The notes: a model not told the origin generated them from the letters alone. A DNA stretch of 64,000 bases from Heterocephalus glaber (GCF_000247695.1 NW_004624843.1:2800361-2864360); one strand, 5' to 3'; shown: positions 1-12,144, numbered from the stretch's first letter. A program made the numbers and translations.

Positions 1-105
1 AAGATGCATCATGTAAAGGTACAATTCCCAATGAGAAATGTAATTGTGTTGTATACCTACAATGTACCAATAAAAGAATTTAATTTAAATAAACAACAAC
101 AAAGA
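1..105 (+). mobile_element. L1 3' terminus (cut by window edge)
   Basis: This is the last ~90 bases of a LINE-1 3' UTR followed by an A-rich tail near 85-115. The stretch from about 12 to 77 matches the ends of the L1 copies at about 3796-3865 and 4980-5045 (same order of motifs: a TGTAAAGGTAC-like block, CCAATGA, then a TGTACCAATAAA end). The AATAAA at 69-74 sits where the L1 polyadenylation signal belongs. The rest of the element lies before the window. Confidence 0.7.
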
Positions 106-890
106 TAAATGAACAAAAATGATTGCACAGAATATCTATCCAATAAAGAGATACAAACGTCTATTTTTCTCAGCAATATTTAAGGAAAAATTTCAAGAGG
201 AAAATCTTTTCCATCTTTAATTCTTTACCTATCGCAACAATGAATAAAATATGAAGGTATGGAGGAGATATGTCCAACATCCAGAGAGTCAGAAATTTTA
301 TCATGAAATTCTCTTTTTCCCAGGAAGATACATAAGAATGTATTTCAGTGAGGTGAGAGAGAAAACTCAGAAGGGAGGTGGGATTTAGGGAATTTCCTGG
401 CTGCCGGAAGGGGAAGCAAAGGCTAGAAAACAACATGTCAGTTGTGCTGTCGCCTGGGAGGAAGTGTCCTGCATGTAACTGGAGGTCGGAGCCTTTCACA
501 GGCAAAACTCTAAGAAAGAAGTGTACCAATCTGCTTAGATTGATACGAAAAAGAAATACAGATGAGTGGCTCCAGCAGCAGTAATTTATTTTCTCACAAT
601 TCAGAACCCCGTAATGAACATGCCCTGTATACAGTGAATAACTTTTCTATGATCATAATAATGAAAATGCTCTTTTGGGAATTTCAATTTTTGGAATCAC
701 TAGCATGAATGTCTTAAAGATGTTTATAGAACAGGATGTAAATTTAATCATCCTAGGGAATTTAAAAGTAAAATACAGAAGACAGAGTGTGAGAGAGTGA
801 GAGTTTAGGAGAATTTAGGAGGAAAGCAAGGATGTTAACAGCATCATGCTACAAAATAGTGGCCGGACAGAACTTCTAAACTTGATGGTA
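106..890. other. No recognised element
   Basis: Non-repetitive, AT-rich sequence. Open frames at 170-529 (-) and 378-584 (+) overlap on opposite strands. Neither resembles a known domain, so they look like chance frames. I see no splice-site and polyadenylation arrangement that would support an exon. Confidence 0.4.
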
Positions 891-892
891 CA

Positions 893-1318
893 GGAAATAA
901 AAATACAATCATTATTTGGGTTGAATTGTGACCCACCCAAAAATGATCTTAGAGTCCTAGCCCCTAATACTTCAGAACGTGGCTTTATTTGGAGATAAGG
1001 TCTTTACAAAGGTGATTAACTTAAAATGAGGCCATTAGAGCCGGCCATCGTACTGGAAGATGGGTGTCTTTACAAAAAGAGAAAATTGAGCTACACAGAC
1101 ACATGCACAGAGGCCAGGTGATGTGAAAAGATATGTGGAAAAGATGGGTGTTGGCCAGATATAGAGGCCTGGGCAGATTATTCCTTCACAGCCTTCAGAA
1201 GGAACCAAACCTGCTGGCACCTTGAGTTGGAACTTCCAGTCACCAGAACTCTGAGACAAGGAAAGTCTGGTGGTTAAGTCACTCAGTGTGTGACACTTTG
1301 TGACCAAATAACACAACT
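893..1318 (+). mobile_element. MLT1-type LTR (ERVL-MaLR)
   Basis: The order of phrases matches the mammalian MLT1 LTR: a GAATTGTGACCCACCCAAAA-like start, the TCCTAGCCCCTAATACTTC block, GTGGCTTTATTTGGAGATAAGGT, GATTAACTTAAAATGAGGCC, later TTCAGAAGGAACCAAACCTGC and CACCTTGAGTTGGAACTTCC, then CCAGAACTCTGAGA and a TTAAGTCACTCAGTGTGTGACACTTTGT end. It is strongly diverged and lacks a clean terminal CA. No matching internal region flanks it, so it is probably a solo LTR. The open frame on the other strand (1035-1316) is a shadow. Confidence 0.75.
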
Positions 1319-3438
1319 ATGTTGCTTAAAGTTACAAATCGATCCAGCAGAGAACCTAGGAAGAGTGACATCCCTTTATTGAGCAGGGAGAAAAGGAAGA
1401 AAAGGTATATGTCTAAAATCAATGAATCAAGAAGCAGTTTTAAGCCCATGTTTAGAGAAAAAGGTATAATCCCCTGAATTATTAGAAACAGACTCAATTT
1501 CCTCTGGAGACAGACCTGGAAATGGAAAAGAATGAGGAAAGGAATTTTTCACTAAAAATGCTTCTCCACTAATAGATTTTTAAATTATGGCATATTTCAC
1601 TTTGGCTAACATTTAAAATGAGTTAAAAACAATACATTCTTAGAAATTTGGGAAGTCAACATTTTTGATCAAATCTTATACAACCAAATGCCAGTTTTGT
1701 AAAATACATCTCTGCACCATGTATAAATATAAGTTCTAGCTTTCAGTTTACTCGAGCTGAAACTGCTCAAAGGCCTGGTCAAGTTTACCCCAAGCAGGGT
1801 GAATCCTGGGGAAAGGAGACTTTGTGGCTCTCTAAGTTCTTTAAGATGAGCAGCATTATCGTGGAGTGTTCTGGATATCTGAAATCATAATAAGGGTAGA
1901 AATATCACGTCTGTAATATGCTGACATTATACCATAAGATGTAAGAGAATAAAATGTAGGAGAATAAAACATTCCTAAATGGTAAACATCCAGTAGGAAG
2001 TATGCTATGATATAAGGCAGGGTGGTGGGAGAGCCAGCTTTATTTTATTCCATTCTATAATTTAATCATACATAATTCAGCTTCCCACGCATGGTAGGAA
2101 TGCAACCTAGAGGATTTATGAGGGCAGTGTTCAAAGATTAATGGAGTCTCATCAGAAGGACACAGCAGCCAGATTTCAGGGCCTCCCAGTGGCCAAATGG
2201 GGACCAGAAGAGCAGCAAACACCATGACAGTGATGGATTACAGCACATATAATTTTTAAAAACCTGTGAGTGCATTGTTATAATCAGAAAGAGGGTGGGG
2301 AGAGAGAAAAAAATCCAGAAAAGTATTCTTTCCAGAAAAATCCGGTGAGGCTTACTTTGTCCTTGAATAGAAGTACCTGGAAAGGCTTAATTTATTCTTG
2401 AACAGGAAGACACAGCACTAGGATCAATGTCTACACAAGTGTCCTTTCTTCAAATTTTCTTTATTTCACTGTATCAAGAAAATGCAATTTAAAACAACTC
2501 TATGGATTCATAAAGGAATTGGTCACATACTTTTATCTCAAAAATAATTTGATAAGAATTCTACAACATGAGAGAGAGAAATACATGGTATTAACCCTTA
2601 TTAAGATGAATTAAAAAGCTGTAAAAATTAAAATTGGAATTTTTTTACAGGAATACACAGAGAAATCAATGAAACAGAACAGAGTACAGAATTATCTCTG
2701 GGATTCTGTGTATGTTTGTTTGCATTTTTAATCAGGGGCTGACAAATAGAATGTTTAATGAAAGAAGCCAGGACAATGTCTAGCTATTTGGGGTTACAAA
2801 GAGAAAGAAGAAAAAGAAGCTTCATTCCCTGCCTCATTTCTTATTTCCAAATAGACTTGATTACTCTAAGTTTTAAAAGCTTAAAAATCAAGTTTGTAAA
2901 TCATAAAAATAGTGGAAGAAAATACTATCATTGCATGTCCCAAAAGGCTAAGTGGAAAAATGTACTGGCCAGGGTTTTTATTTGCCAGTAAAAACAACAG
3001 TGACAATAATAACAAAGATAAAAAACACCTGGTTAAATGATGGGGGCTGTAAGAAAATTTGGGAAAACCCGAGAAGCACTGGGTGAGCTCGACATACAGG
3101 CCTGGAAAATAAGAGTAAAAGGAGAATAGCTCAAAGTATAAAGTATATTTGCTTGCCCACTCTGGGCAGGCACCTGAGAGTCACAAATGCCCCATCCTGG
3201 GGTTCGAGGTGAGGGAATCTGCAGCATCTTGCTACAGGACCAGGCACAGGCTGTCCCTGTGACACCACTGCCACCTGTACCTTGGAGCTAAGCATGTTGC
3301 TGCTGCTGCTAGGCCACTCTGGGTGACCCCACAGACCGGTATGTTTACTTCACAGGCTCTTGATGCAAACTCCGAGTGGGAGAGGCCCTGAATCCAAGCC
3401 ATGAGCCGGCATTCCAGCTGCGTGAAAAACTGGAAAGT
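1319..3438. other. Unassigned sequence
   Basis: No family recognised. 2758-2991 (+) is a short chance frame. 3033-3440 is somewhat richer in GC and has two short - strand frames without recognisable domains. Old repeats too decayed to recognise by eye may be present. Confidence 0.35.
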
Positions 3439-3439
3439 C

Positions 3440-3890
3440 AAATCTAGTCTTCAGCCATAAAGAACGAGAAACTAGAGACATTTATAGCTAAGTGGATGCA
3501 CATTCAGGCCATACTCTTAAGTGAAATAAATAGGACACACGTGTAAATACCAAATAGTTTCTCTGCTGTGAGAAACTAAAAGTGTAAACAAGGATCAAAA
3601 TGTATAATTGACCATGTGAAATAGGAAGAAAAGGTCTAAAGGGGAAGGTGAAGGAGGAGGGGTAGGGGAATGGAAAGAAGGGAAAGGAAAAATATGAGAA
3701 GAGGAAAAAATGGAAACAAAGTCTCTGTGAATAGGGAGGGGTGGAGGGGCTGAATGGAGGGTAGGGGAAGGGGGAAAAATAAGAACCAGGATATATTATG
3801 TAAAAGTACAAGTTACCAATGATAAATGTAACTATATTGTATGCCTAAAATGTACCGATAAAATTAATAGGAAAAAAATCTAGTCTTCAG
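3440..3890 (+). mobile_element. 5'-truncated L1 with 15-bp target-site duplication
   Basis: The L1 3' end starts at about 3455 and runs through the final coding remnant (CCATAAAGAACGAGAAAC-like), a purine-rich tract at about 3600-3790, and the L1 end at about 3865 with a short A-rich tail. AAATCTAGTCTTCAG at 3440-3454 is repeated exactly at 3876-3890, as expected for target-primed reverse transcription. TCAG at the 5' junction is also found in related L1 copies, so insertion probably used microhomology there. The body is very similar to the copy at 4366-5050, which marks one L1 subfamily. Confidence 0.85.
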
Positions 3891-4340
3891 GACTTCAGTT
3901 TCTGAAACAAACTATGAGGTGTGCCTGCCAACACTACTTATGATCTAGAATTTCAAACTGTAAGAAGAAGGTTCAGGTTCCAGATAGCCCCCAAAGTGTA
4001 AATATCTGTATAAGAAGTACACAACACCCCCAGCTACATAGGAAATGATTATTTCATGTATTACAAAATCATTCAATCTTGTAGAGGAAAAACAATCCAA
4101 AGTAGAAGAAAAGTACATATAAGACACCTAACACCCAAAGTATATTTAAAATAATACACAAATACTTCCTACAAATACATAATATAAATAAGAATTCAAA
4201 CATGTGCCCTCAAATAGAAAACTAAGCAACAGCCATAAGCATATATTTTGGAAAAATAGATATAAATGATGGATGAAGTTAAGACAAAATCATCTCCCAA
4301 TTCAAGAAATGCAGGTTGACATTGCATATCATTTTTTAAA
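3891..4340. other. No recognised element
   Basis: AT-rich sequence between two L1 copies. The - strand frame at 3945-4127 is too short and compositionally random to support a gene. Confidence 0.35.
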
Positions 4341-4349
4341 CTTTTGAGA

Positions 4350-5060
4350 TGGGCAAAGATTTAATTTGGAATGTAGACGGGTGCAACCACGGTGGAAATC
4401 AGTATGGAGATACTTCAAAGAACTAGGACTGGAAGTCCCATTTGACCCAGCTATTTCCCTGCTGGTTATCTTCCCCAAAGAATTAAAAGAATCACACCAC
4501 AGTGATATATGTGCACCCACGTTCATAGCAGCACAGTTTGTAGTAGCTAAAACTTGGAAACAGCCTAATTGCCCATCAACTGGAAACTGGATAAAGAAAA
4601 TGTGGCTTTTTCATGAAATGGAATATTACTCAGCCGTAAAGAATGAGAAACTAGAGATATTTTTAGCTAAATGGATCACATTGAGGCCATACTCTTAAGT
4701 GAAATAAATAGGACACACATGTGTAAATACTGAATAGTTTCTCTAGTGTGAGAAACTGAAAGTATAAATAAGGACTAAAAGGTATAATAGATAATGTGAA
4801 ATAGGAAGAAAAGGGGCAAAAGGGAAGGGGAAGTGGGAGGGGTAGGGGAAAGGAAAGAAGGGAGTGGAATTAATATGAGAAAATGAAAAAATGGAAACAA
4901 AGTCTTTGTATATAGGGAGGGATGGAGGGGTTGAAGGGTGGGCAGGAGAATGGGGAAAAAAATAAGAACCAAGATGGATTATGTAAAGGTGCAAATTTCC
5001 AATGATGAATGTCATCAAACTGTGCACCTTAAATATACCAATATAATTAATTTAAAAATT
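4350..5060 (+). mobile_element. L1 3' end: ORF2 C-terminus remnant and purine-rich 3' UTR
   Basis: About 4366-4700 carries the familiar end of LINE ORF2/3' UTR: the GTGGAAATCAGTATGGAGAT block, a TTTGACCCAGCTATT block, CATAGCAGCACAGTTTGTAG, a CCCATCAACTGGA block and GAATATTACTCAGCCGTAAA. It is followed by a polypurine tract at about 4795-4960 and the same terminal motif as the copies at 1-90 and 3800-3870. The open frame at 4366-4698 (+) is this decayed ORF2 end and is not a host gene. The long frames at 4743-5027 on the - strand are complements of the purine tract. I could not define target-site duplications. Confidence 0.85.
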
Positions 5061-5688
5061 CAGAGTAGAAAGGAGTAGGGGAAATAATGTCTCTCCACTT
5101 AGTTACTTAAAATGGGTACAAAATAAAGTAAATAATATTTCAACAAATTTGTCTTTACAAAAAAATCAGTCTCCCCTGCTTGAATATTTCAGTGCTTCCC
5201 TTTGCTCTTCATTCTCTTCCCAGGGTTGATGACACCCAAAGACTGAGCTCCCTCCCAGATCCCAAACTTGTGTCAGGCTACCAACTTTGATTCCTTCCCA
5301 CTTGCCTCCTTTTTTTGCAGCCCTATGAATGTTGGATTTTTAAAATTTGTACAAAATACACAAGTTATCATTATGAGCAGAATTTCTCTTGGTGCTGGTT
5401 GAGTTACTGCTGATGACAAAGCTTAGCAGACCCTCTCCTCCTTAACACCCACCGTACAATACACCTGCTTTAAAAAAGAGTGAGGAGAGTTTATAGGGAG
5501 GGAAGCACAATGCCCACTGCAAAAATTTATTACTTATTATTTCACAAAATATGTTTCCCCCAAATATGAGACCCATGATGTGTTCCATAAGGAACACATT
5601 TAGAAGATCAAGTAAATTTGAAAAAATTCCATATTCCCTTCCATGGTATCTTACAGTGGCACAGTTGAGATTCTAACACATCTTGCAT
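5061..5688. other. No recognised element
   Basis: Unique-looking sequence without repeats I can name and without open frames of note. Confidence 0.35.
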
Positions 5689-5814
5689 CAATGCAACTAT
5701 TTTTGTTTTGTTTTGTTTTGTTTTTGGTACTGGGGATCGAACTCGGATCCTTGTGCTTGTGCAGTAGGCAGCAAAACCACTGAGGTAAATTCCTGGCCCA
5801 ATGCAAACTATTTT
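5689..5814 (-). mobile_element. ID SINE with target-site duplication
   Basis: The tRNA-Ala-derived ID body lies on the - strand. On + it reads as a T/GTTTT tract (5701-5725), a GGTACTGGGGATCGAACTC-like B-box complement, and the A-box region ending in CCTGGCC at 5798. CAATGCAACTATTTT at 5689-5703 is repeated with a one-base insertion at 5799-5814. The tail has become a (GTTTT)n repeat. The body carries several changes and is older than the copy at 32006. Confidence 0.85.
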
Positions 5815-6399
5815 AAGCTAGTATTGCCTAAATGCATTTAACCATGGAGACATCAAAAATAATGCAAATATCCCTATGAATCAAAGAACTGGAGGACTAT
5901 GAGAATTATCAGTCTTCTTTGCTCCCCTCTTTCTTTTGCTCTGGTGGCAATAGCAGAGACATTCTTGCCATGAATAATGAATGTGCCTAGTTACCTGGCT
6001 CACAAACCCATGCTTTTCTTAAGGCAGAATCACTGCCCTTCCCAGGAGATGCTCTGGGAGAGGAGGTACGTGGTATAAAGCTACCAGTCTATAATGGGTG
6101 CTGTGATAAAAGTGCCTGTGAGGACTACAGAAGGAGAAAAGAACTCCTCTGAGCGTGCAAGGGGGCAGGAAGCGCTATGTTCATGACTAGAGAAGATCTT
6201 TTAATTATGTCTGCCCTTGAAGAAGACTCATAGATGACCTAGAGGGAAAGGTCATCCTAAAGGTATAGAATGGCTATGCACAAACACAGAGAACTAGCAG
6301 GAACATGGCCTAGGGATGGAAGAGCAAGAAATGTGACCCAAGATTCAAAGATGAAGGAGTAAAAGGGAAATGGAATGGCATCCAAGGACAATGAAAAAA
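5815..6399. other. No recognised element
   Basis: No recognisable repeat or gene. Moderately balanced base composition. Confidence 0.3.
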
Positions 6400-6588
6400 C
6401 AATTTAGGAGAAATTGTTTAGGGGAATATTTTTGTCCGTGGAGGGGGAAAAAGGGGAGGGGAAGGTAATGAAAAAGAAATTAAGATGTGTTCTGTACATG
6501 AACCAATTCCCCATAAGAAATGCAATCATTATGTACTGTAAACATGTACTAATATACTGTAAAAATTGAAAAAAATAAAATAAAATTA
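6400..6588 (+). mobile_element. L1 3' terminus, older copy
   Basis: A purine-rich block (GGAGGGGGAAAAAGGGGAGG, about 6440-6466) is followed by a diverged L1 end with TGTACATGAACC, ATTATGTACTGTAAACATGTAC and an A-rich tail with AATAAAATAAAA. It resembles the ends at 29700-29840 and 43740-43850 more than those at 3870 and 5045, which suggests a different L1 subfamily. Confidence 0.65.
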
Positions 6589-6593
6589 GAGTA

Positions 6594-6750
6594 TGCATCA
6601 GAATCATGTGGATAATTTGTTGAAACAAAGATTTACTGAGTTTTAAAACATGACATGAATCCAGACCAGTCTTGGTAGGGCCTGAGAAATTGCATTTTTG
6701 AAGAAATGCTGATGCTGCTGGTCTCAGCCCACATTTTAAGAAGGACTGCT
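6594..6750 (+). mobile_element. MER5A-like hAT (Charlie) DNA transposon remnant
   Basis: The sequence follows the MER5A pattern: GCATCAGAATCATGTGGA, then TTGTTGAAACAAAGATT, TAGGGCCTGAGAAATTGCAT, GAAATGCTGATGCTGCTGGT, ending in CCCACATTTTAAGAAGGACTGCT. These non-autonomous elements are old and shared by placental mammals. Terminal inverted repeats are too decayed to define exactly. Confidence 0.7.
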
Positions 6751-8396
6751 CTCTACATATGGAATGCTCGAAAAGTTTTTAAGCAATGGGTTAAGATGAG
6801 AAGACTTGTTTTTGAAATATCACCCTAGGGGCAAGTTGTGTGCAGGATATAATAAGGGCAGTAAGCAAAGAGAATAATTTGAAAGCTTTTGCCAGTGGTC
6901 CATGTGAGGGTTGCTTATTTCCATTCTACCCACTTTGATTCAAACAGACCTGAACCGGGTCTATGTATGAGTGGGCTATAACCGAGGCTATTTTTGATAT
7001 ACACACATAGGAAGGAATAAAGACAGACAGGCCATGATAATCATCTGGACATGGAAACAAGAGAAAAGATAAAGTGGAAAATAAACCCAGGTTTCTAAGC
7101 TTGTGTTACAGGATGGATTTTATAGCTTTTAGCCAAAAGAGATAGAGAGCCAGGAAGACCATACACACTACAGCGATGGAGAGATAGACATACGGAGAGA
7201 TATAGATGGATAGGATGGGAAGAGAGGCTAAAAGTTTGGCTGTGTGTAGTTTGAACATTTTTCTCCTAGTGAACCTGTGGATTAATATCCACTTGACTAT
7301 GATACCGTTTAAGTCACTCTGTCTGGGGTTTTGATATCAAAATCTTGTGAAATATATGTATAATGCTCACTGAAGGATTTGGGAAGCCAGTTCCAGATAA
7401 CTGGAATAATTCACACATACTCACCTCTACTTTTCCCATAGAAGATAGCTCTCCTCACCCCTGCTGTTCCCCAAAACAGACTTAGATTCTTGTCAAGCCC
7501 TCAACAGGACTCTTTTGTCCTGCTAGGTTGAAAATAATAAGTTGAAAATAATTTGCTAAACTAGAACTACAGGTAAACTCTATTTTCCTCATGAAGTTAT
7601 CTTTTGGACCAATTCCATGGAATTTGTCATGCAATCCAGGATAGTATGAAAATGAAAGATTGGCACAATTAAGAATATACCACAGCCAAAGGAACAAGTC
7701 CTGTTGCTACTAAACAAATTAGAACTGAAGATCATCCTACCTTTGAATACCAAGAAATTACTATTGTAACTCAACCATGTGAAATGTCAATGGTGGATTC
7801 CATTTCTTGCGTTCTCTCCACCACTCATCTTATCTCCCCACTGAGCTCCATTCCTCTTCTGACAGAGAATCTACATAAACACAGATTGCTATGGAAACAG
7901 TTCACAGCTGAGAAAGAAACCACTCCATTTATTAGTGTCCTACTCAGCATGTGAAATCAGGAAGAGCAACTCCTCTGTCACCACTGGGACAGTTGCACCT
8001 GGACAGAGGCACCACAAGAGAGGCTCAGGAGAGTGTGTGGAGGGGAGAGAGAGCGCTGTGCTAGGCCTCCCTCCCTGACAAAGGGAGTGTGGGAAGATGC
8101 TGACAGGAGCCTTGCAAAGAGCCAGGAGTTCATTTATTTTCCCCACACAAAAGTGAGACTCAGATGCCTACTCAACCGAGCCAGGGAGACTACAGTGGGC
8201 ACAGCCAACATGAGTCAAGGGAGAAGGGAATCCAACAGCAGACTGAAGTAGGCTGGAAAAACTGTGCACTAGAATTGTAATTTTCACTAAATATTATTTT
8301 ATATATTATGTTATAAAAAGTTTTCCACCACTGAGCAAGAATAATTGTAGAACTGAGTCCTATGAGTCCTATCCATGGCTTTACTGTAGTTCTTGA
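6751..8396. other. No recognised element
   Basis: A long stretch without an element I can name. 7139-7215 has weakly repetitive GATA/GAGA-like wording. 7940-8250 carries overlapping short open frames on both strands with moderately higher GC but no domain. Confidence 0.3.
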
Positions 8397-8612
8397 CATT
8401 TTTTTCTTGGTACTAGGGATTGAATCCAGGGCTCACCCTGAGCTACATCTCTGGCCCTTTTTTCAAAATTGATTAATTAATTTATTTATTTAGAGACAGA
8501 GTCTTGCCAAGTTGATCCTTTGCTCAATTTGTTCTAACTTGTGATCCTCCTGCCTCAGCTTCCCAGAATGCTGGCATTACAGTCCTGCACACTTCTTCCA
8601 TGCCCATCTGGT
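8397..8612 (-). mobile_element. B1-ID composite SINE
   Basis: On + it begins with a T-run and a truncated ID half (8407-8458: GGTACTAGGGATTGAATCC ... CTCTGGCCC). It continues into a 7SL-derived half (8480-8585) with AGAGACAGAGTCTTGCCAAG, GTGATCCTCCTGCCTCAGCT and CCCAGAATGCTGGCATTACA, so the full element lies on the - strand as B1 followed by ID. The dimer was inserted as one unit. B1-dID dimers are known from squirrel-related and some other rodents. Confidence 0.8.
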
Positions 8613-10064
8613 TCTTTTCATGATTGTTTTCTACCAAGAGGATTAGACTTTGCACTCTTTCCCTAGGTACCTACTTCAATGTCTTCCCTGGTTTGTTCTC
8701 AATATACTGAGGATACTAGCTGTGTGAAACAAAAACTATATAGCAAGCATTGAAAGCCTTCTCCAGAGCATGTTTGTACGATAATTGATTCAGAAGTGAA
8801 TTCACATCCCCACTCACCGCCAGGACTAACCTGGCTAGTTGAGCTGACTGTGGAGGAATATTTGTCTCTCTTCTAAGACACTATTTATAAACACAGAAGG
8901 CTGCTATTTATCAAAAAAAGAAAAGGAAATAGAAGGAAAGAGAGAGAAAATAAAGGAAAAATAAAGGTAGACAATGAGAGAGGGAGAGACTGAGAGAGAG
9001 AACAAGAGAAAGAGATTCCTTCCCAGTTAAAACCTGTTCTTCAGTTGAAGATGTATGTGAAATCATCACCATGTTAGAACCTCTGAAAATCATGAGATTT
9101 TAAAAACAAATATAATTTAGAGTTAGGGCAAGTCTTTTACATAAAGTTTGGTTAAGTGAACACTTTTTCAGACATTGAAAATTTTTTATTTTTCAGTGCT
9201 ATTAAGAAATACCAAAAGTGTTGGTTACAATGACCAGAAACAAATGCCTTCTCTGTAATCTGTTGCTAAATCAAAATCATGTTTTTATGATTCACCAGCT
9301 AGATGAGGCTTGCTGCAAGCCAACTGTGTTTGGCCTTAATAAAAGATAATTATAATTTAGTAAAAACATCTGATAATTTAAACAAGCTGAACACCACCGG
9401 CAAACACACGAGACCCTGGTACAGAGTCCTTTTCCCCAAAAACATGAGATTGAGAAGATGATAAATATAAGGCATACAATACAAACTACTTCATCGTGTA
9501 GCTCACAGATGTGTATCACATAGCCCACATTTACGAACAGCCCACAGAAAGCATTCTCAGTGTTTGAGTTATTAAGAAAGCTTTCAAAAATACTTTCAGC
9601 ATTCATTAGAAACAAAGGAATTCCAAACAGAGGCCAAACACCAATAGATTCCAGCTGTTTTCATTTTGATGCCTAACAGATCAGTAGTTGTGAGTTCCAG
9701 GGGTTAAAGTAGGAATGTGAATTCTGACTTGGGTTGTGAGTCAAGTTGTTTCTTTGACTTGGGGCCTCACTGGGGACGAGTCACTCACTTCTCATGAGGT
9801 TCCCTGTTATGTAAGGATTTCTAATGTTTCTTTGTATCTTCACATTGTCAGAACTGCAAGGAAGTCTTTCACAGCCCTGGGAATGAATCTTTCTCCATCT
9901 TGTGTGCTGGCTATTCCACATATGACTTTTGTTGAGTGTCCTGTTTATTGAATCTTTGACTTTTGGAACAGGAAGACAGTTCGGAGATAAGAGAGTCCAG
10001 ATGACATTAGAATTGGTATGCTAACAGCAAGAAGTGAGCACATCACATACTTGATAATCGGAAC
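8613..10064. other. Mostly unassigned; purine-rich tract 8913-9016
   Basis: 8913-9016 is an imperfect GA/GAAA-rich run. It gives a long but low-complexity - strand frame (8911-9093) that is not a gene. The remainder, including the 107-codon - strand frame at 9292-9615, has no feature I recognise. Confidence 0.4.
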
Positions 10065-10065
10065 C

Positions 10066-10421
10066 TGTTAGGATTCTGTAATGGTCTCCAAAGGTCCATA
10101 TATTGAAGGTTTGGTCACCAGCCTGTGGTGCTATTAGGAGGTGATGGAACATTTTGGAGGTAGAGCATGGTGGAAGGAAGTCAGGTAACTGGAGCAAGCC
10201 TCTTTCTCTTTTGCCCTGATTCCTGGTTGCCCCAAGATGAGCAAATGTGCTCCACCATACACTTCCCACCACAATATACTGACTTGCACTGGCCCCAAAA
10301 CCACAGAGCCAAGTAATCAGGGACTGAAACATCTGAAACTATGAGCCAAAATAAATCTTGCTCTTTTTAAGTTGATCATTTCAGGTATTTTGTCACAGTG
10401 ATAGAACACCAACAAAGACCC
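10066..10421 (+). mobile_element. MaLR LTR (ERVL-MaLR, MTE/ORR1/MST-like)
   Basis: Starts TGTTAGGATT and shows the MaLR order: CTCCAAAGGTCCATATATTGAAGG, CCTGTGGTGCTATTAGGAGG, an AGCATGGTGGAAGGAAGTCA block, CCAAAACCACAGAGCC, GGACTGAAAC, ATGAGCCAAAATAAATC with the polyadenylation signal AATAAA at 10350-10355, then GGTATTTTGTCACAGTGATAG and an AACACCAACA end. The length fits a complete LTR. No internal region flanks it, so it is a solo LTR. It is the same broad family as the - strand copy at 62888-63215. Confidence 0.8.
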
Positions 10422-10654
10422 TAAAGTGGAAACCATGTTTCCTAACAGAGTTGTGCCCTAATACATATTGGTGCCTCTTTATATTGGTAGGTAGCACATC
10501 TGAATTAATGTTGGAACAGGGATATGAGCTTCTCACTCTTTTTATCTGCATAAGAGAGTAGTTGACAAAGTCAGTCGGTTAATGAATCAAAGTGAAATGA
10601 AAGCCTGCATCTAGTAATTGGTAAAAGTGGACTCTTAGACAATCATTTAGCTAA

Positions 10655-10760
10655 CTTAATCTCTGTTCCTTCCTTTATAAATTAGTTACTTCATACTTTT
10701 ACAATAAATAATTACAATAGTGCTTAACACCATGAAATGAGCTTATGTAAGGCAAAACAA
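10655..10760 (+). mobile_element. Possible MIR fragment
   Basis: Weak resemblance to the MIR 3' half: CTTAATCTCTGTTCCTTCC, then TATAAATTAGTTACTTC, then ACAATAGTGCTTAACACC. Short and diverged. Confidence 0.35.
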
Positions 10761-10824
10761 AACATTGACCAAATTTTGACAGGAAGTAAAGAAATTATTC
10801 ATTTTCCTATATCAGATTACTAGT

Positions 10825-11050
10825 TATTCTCTTCACTAACCTCCATCATCTCTTCCTACCTTCCTGACTTTCCACTATTTTTGCCAAAGTACCTTCCATC
10901 AATCAGGCTCCAAGCTCCAAAATTGCACTGATACTATAAATGCTCACTTGCCTTCACACTTCCCATTCAATTCTTTACCAAGTCCTGCGGTTTGTCGAAA
11001 TTATCTCTCATGACTTCCTTCATACCAATGCCATTAATTCAATGGAAACA
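10825..11050 (+). mobile_element. L2 LINE fragment
   Basis: Cytosine/thymine-rich wording typical of internal L2: CTAACCTCCATCATCTCTTCC, CAATCAGGCTCCAAGC, CACTTCCCATTCAATTCTTTACC, CCAAGTCCTGCGGTTTGTCG and a TCTCATGACT block. Decayed, with no open frame. Confidence 0.5.
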
Positions 11051-12140
11051 TCAGTATTTAGTTTAGCAGGTGAGCACAAGAAAACTAAGGCCAAGAGTTT
11101 GGATAAATAGGTCCAAATATATCAGCAAACAGATGTGAATCAGGGACTGGGGTGAACCCAATGATGCCTGGAGAGGAAGAATGATGGACTCCAGGAGCAG
11201 GGAACAGAAGGGCCATGGAAGGCTCACTGCTGGATTCCGGAGAAAGAGAGCACATTGCAAGGATGGTTAACCACCATCTAAAGGACCAAGATCAATGCAG
11301 AACAAGCTGAAAGATCTTTAAAGGTCGCAGCTCCTTATCCTCTTATGTTTGTCCAGATTATATACTCATATAGGTGAGTTGAACTAAATATAAGAACTAC
11401 TTAATGCACTGCATTCACAAGTATTGTCTTTCCCCGTTCTTTCATAGATACATTCAATAAACATTCATCATATAGTTACAGCTTAAAGTTTAAAGCACTA
11501 AAAGTAATGATGAAGGAACATGACACAACTGAGACCCCTTTCTTCTTCTCTTTATTTTAATGTATTTACTCCATTTATGTTCCTAATCTTCTAATGTGTT
11601 TCCTGAGTTTCCAGGAAAGATAACCTTGCCTGTGGACACACCCTGCTCTCTTATATATAGGGATCGGATTCCAGAGGTGAGGTGGGTGAGAATCACCAAG
11701 CCTAGGGACAAGGAAACCTCCAAGGTCTGAAATACTCTCAGACAAATTAGGCTGACTCATAATAACTCAAGAGTGCAGCCCCTCAAATCTTCTACAGAAC
11801 TGCTGAAATCTCTAGACTTATCCTTTCGAGTCTCTGGGGACAAGTAAGTGGGACAAAACAACACAGGACATTCTTCTAGAAGGTAATGTGTATCTAGGTT
11901 GTTAAAGACTTTTATGGCACTTTTCTTTTACTTAAAGAACATTTGCTGTCGCCAACCTACATGGCTTAGATTTTCAGTGAAGGGGAGGGAAACCTCTTTC
12001 TGCTAACCCTAACCTCCATGGATCTTCTCTCTTTAACAAAATACCTAGAGCTCCAGTTCCTGACAAATCCTTCATTCATCTCCCCAACCTGTAGCCAGCT
12101 TATGTTCACCTAAATTCCTAGAGCATTTATTTTTTTAAAG
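11051..12140. other. No recognised element
   Basis: No repeat or gene recognised. AATAAA hexamers occur by chance in this AT-rich context. Confidence 0.3.
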
Positions 12141-12144
12141 GTCA

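Noticed and set aside
3488..3811. 107-codon - strand frame rich in Phe, Pro and Ser
   Set aside because: Complement of the L1 polypurine tract, as also seen at 4743-5027.
4366..4698. 110-codon + frame as a host gene
   Set aside because: It is the decayed C-terminal coding part of an L1.
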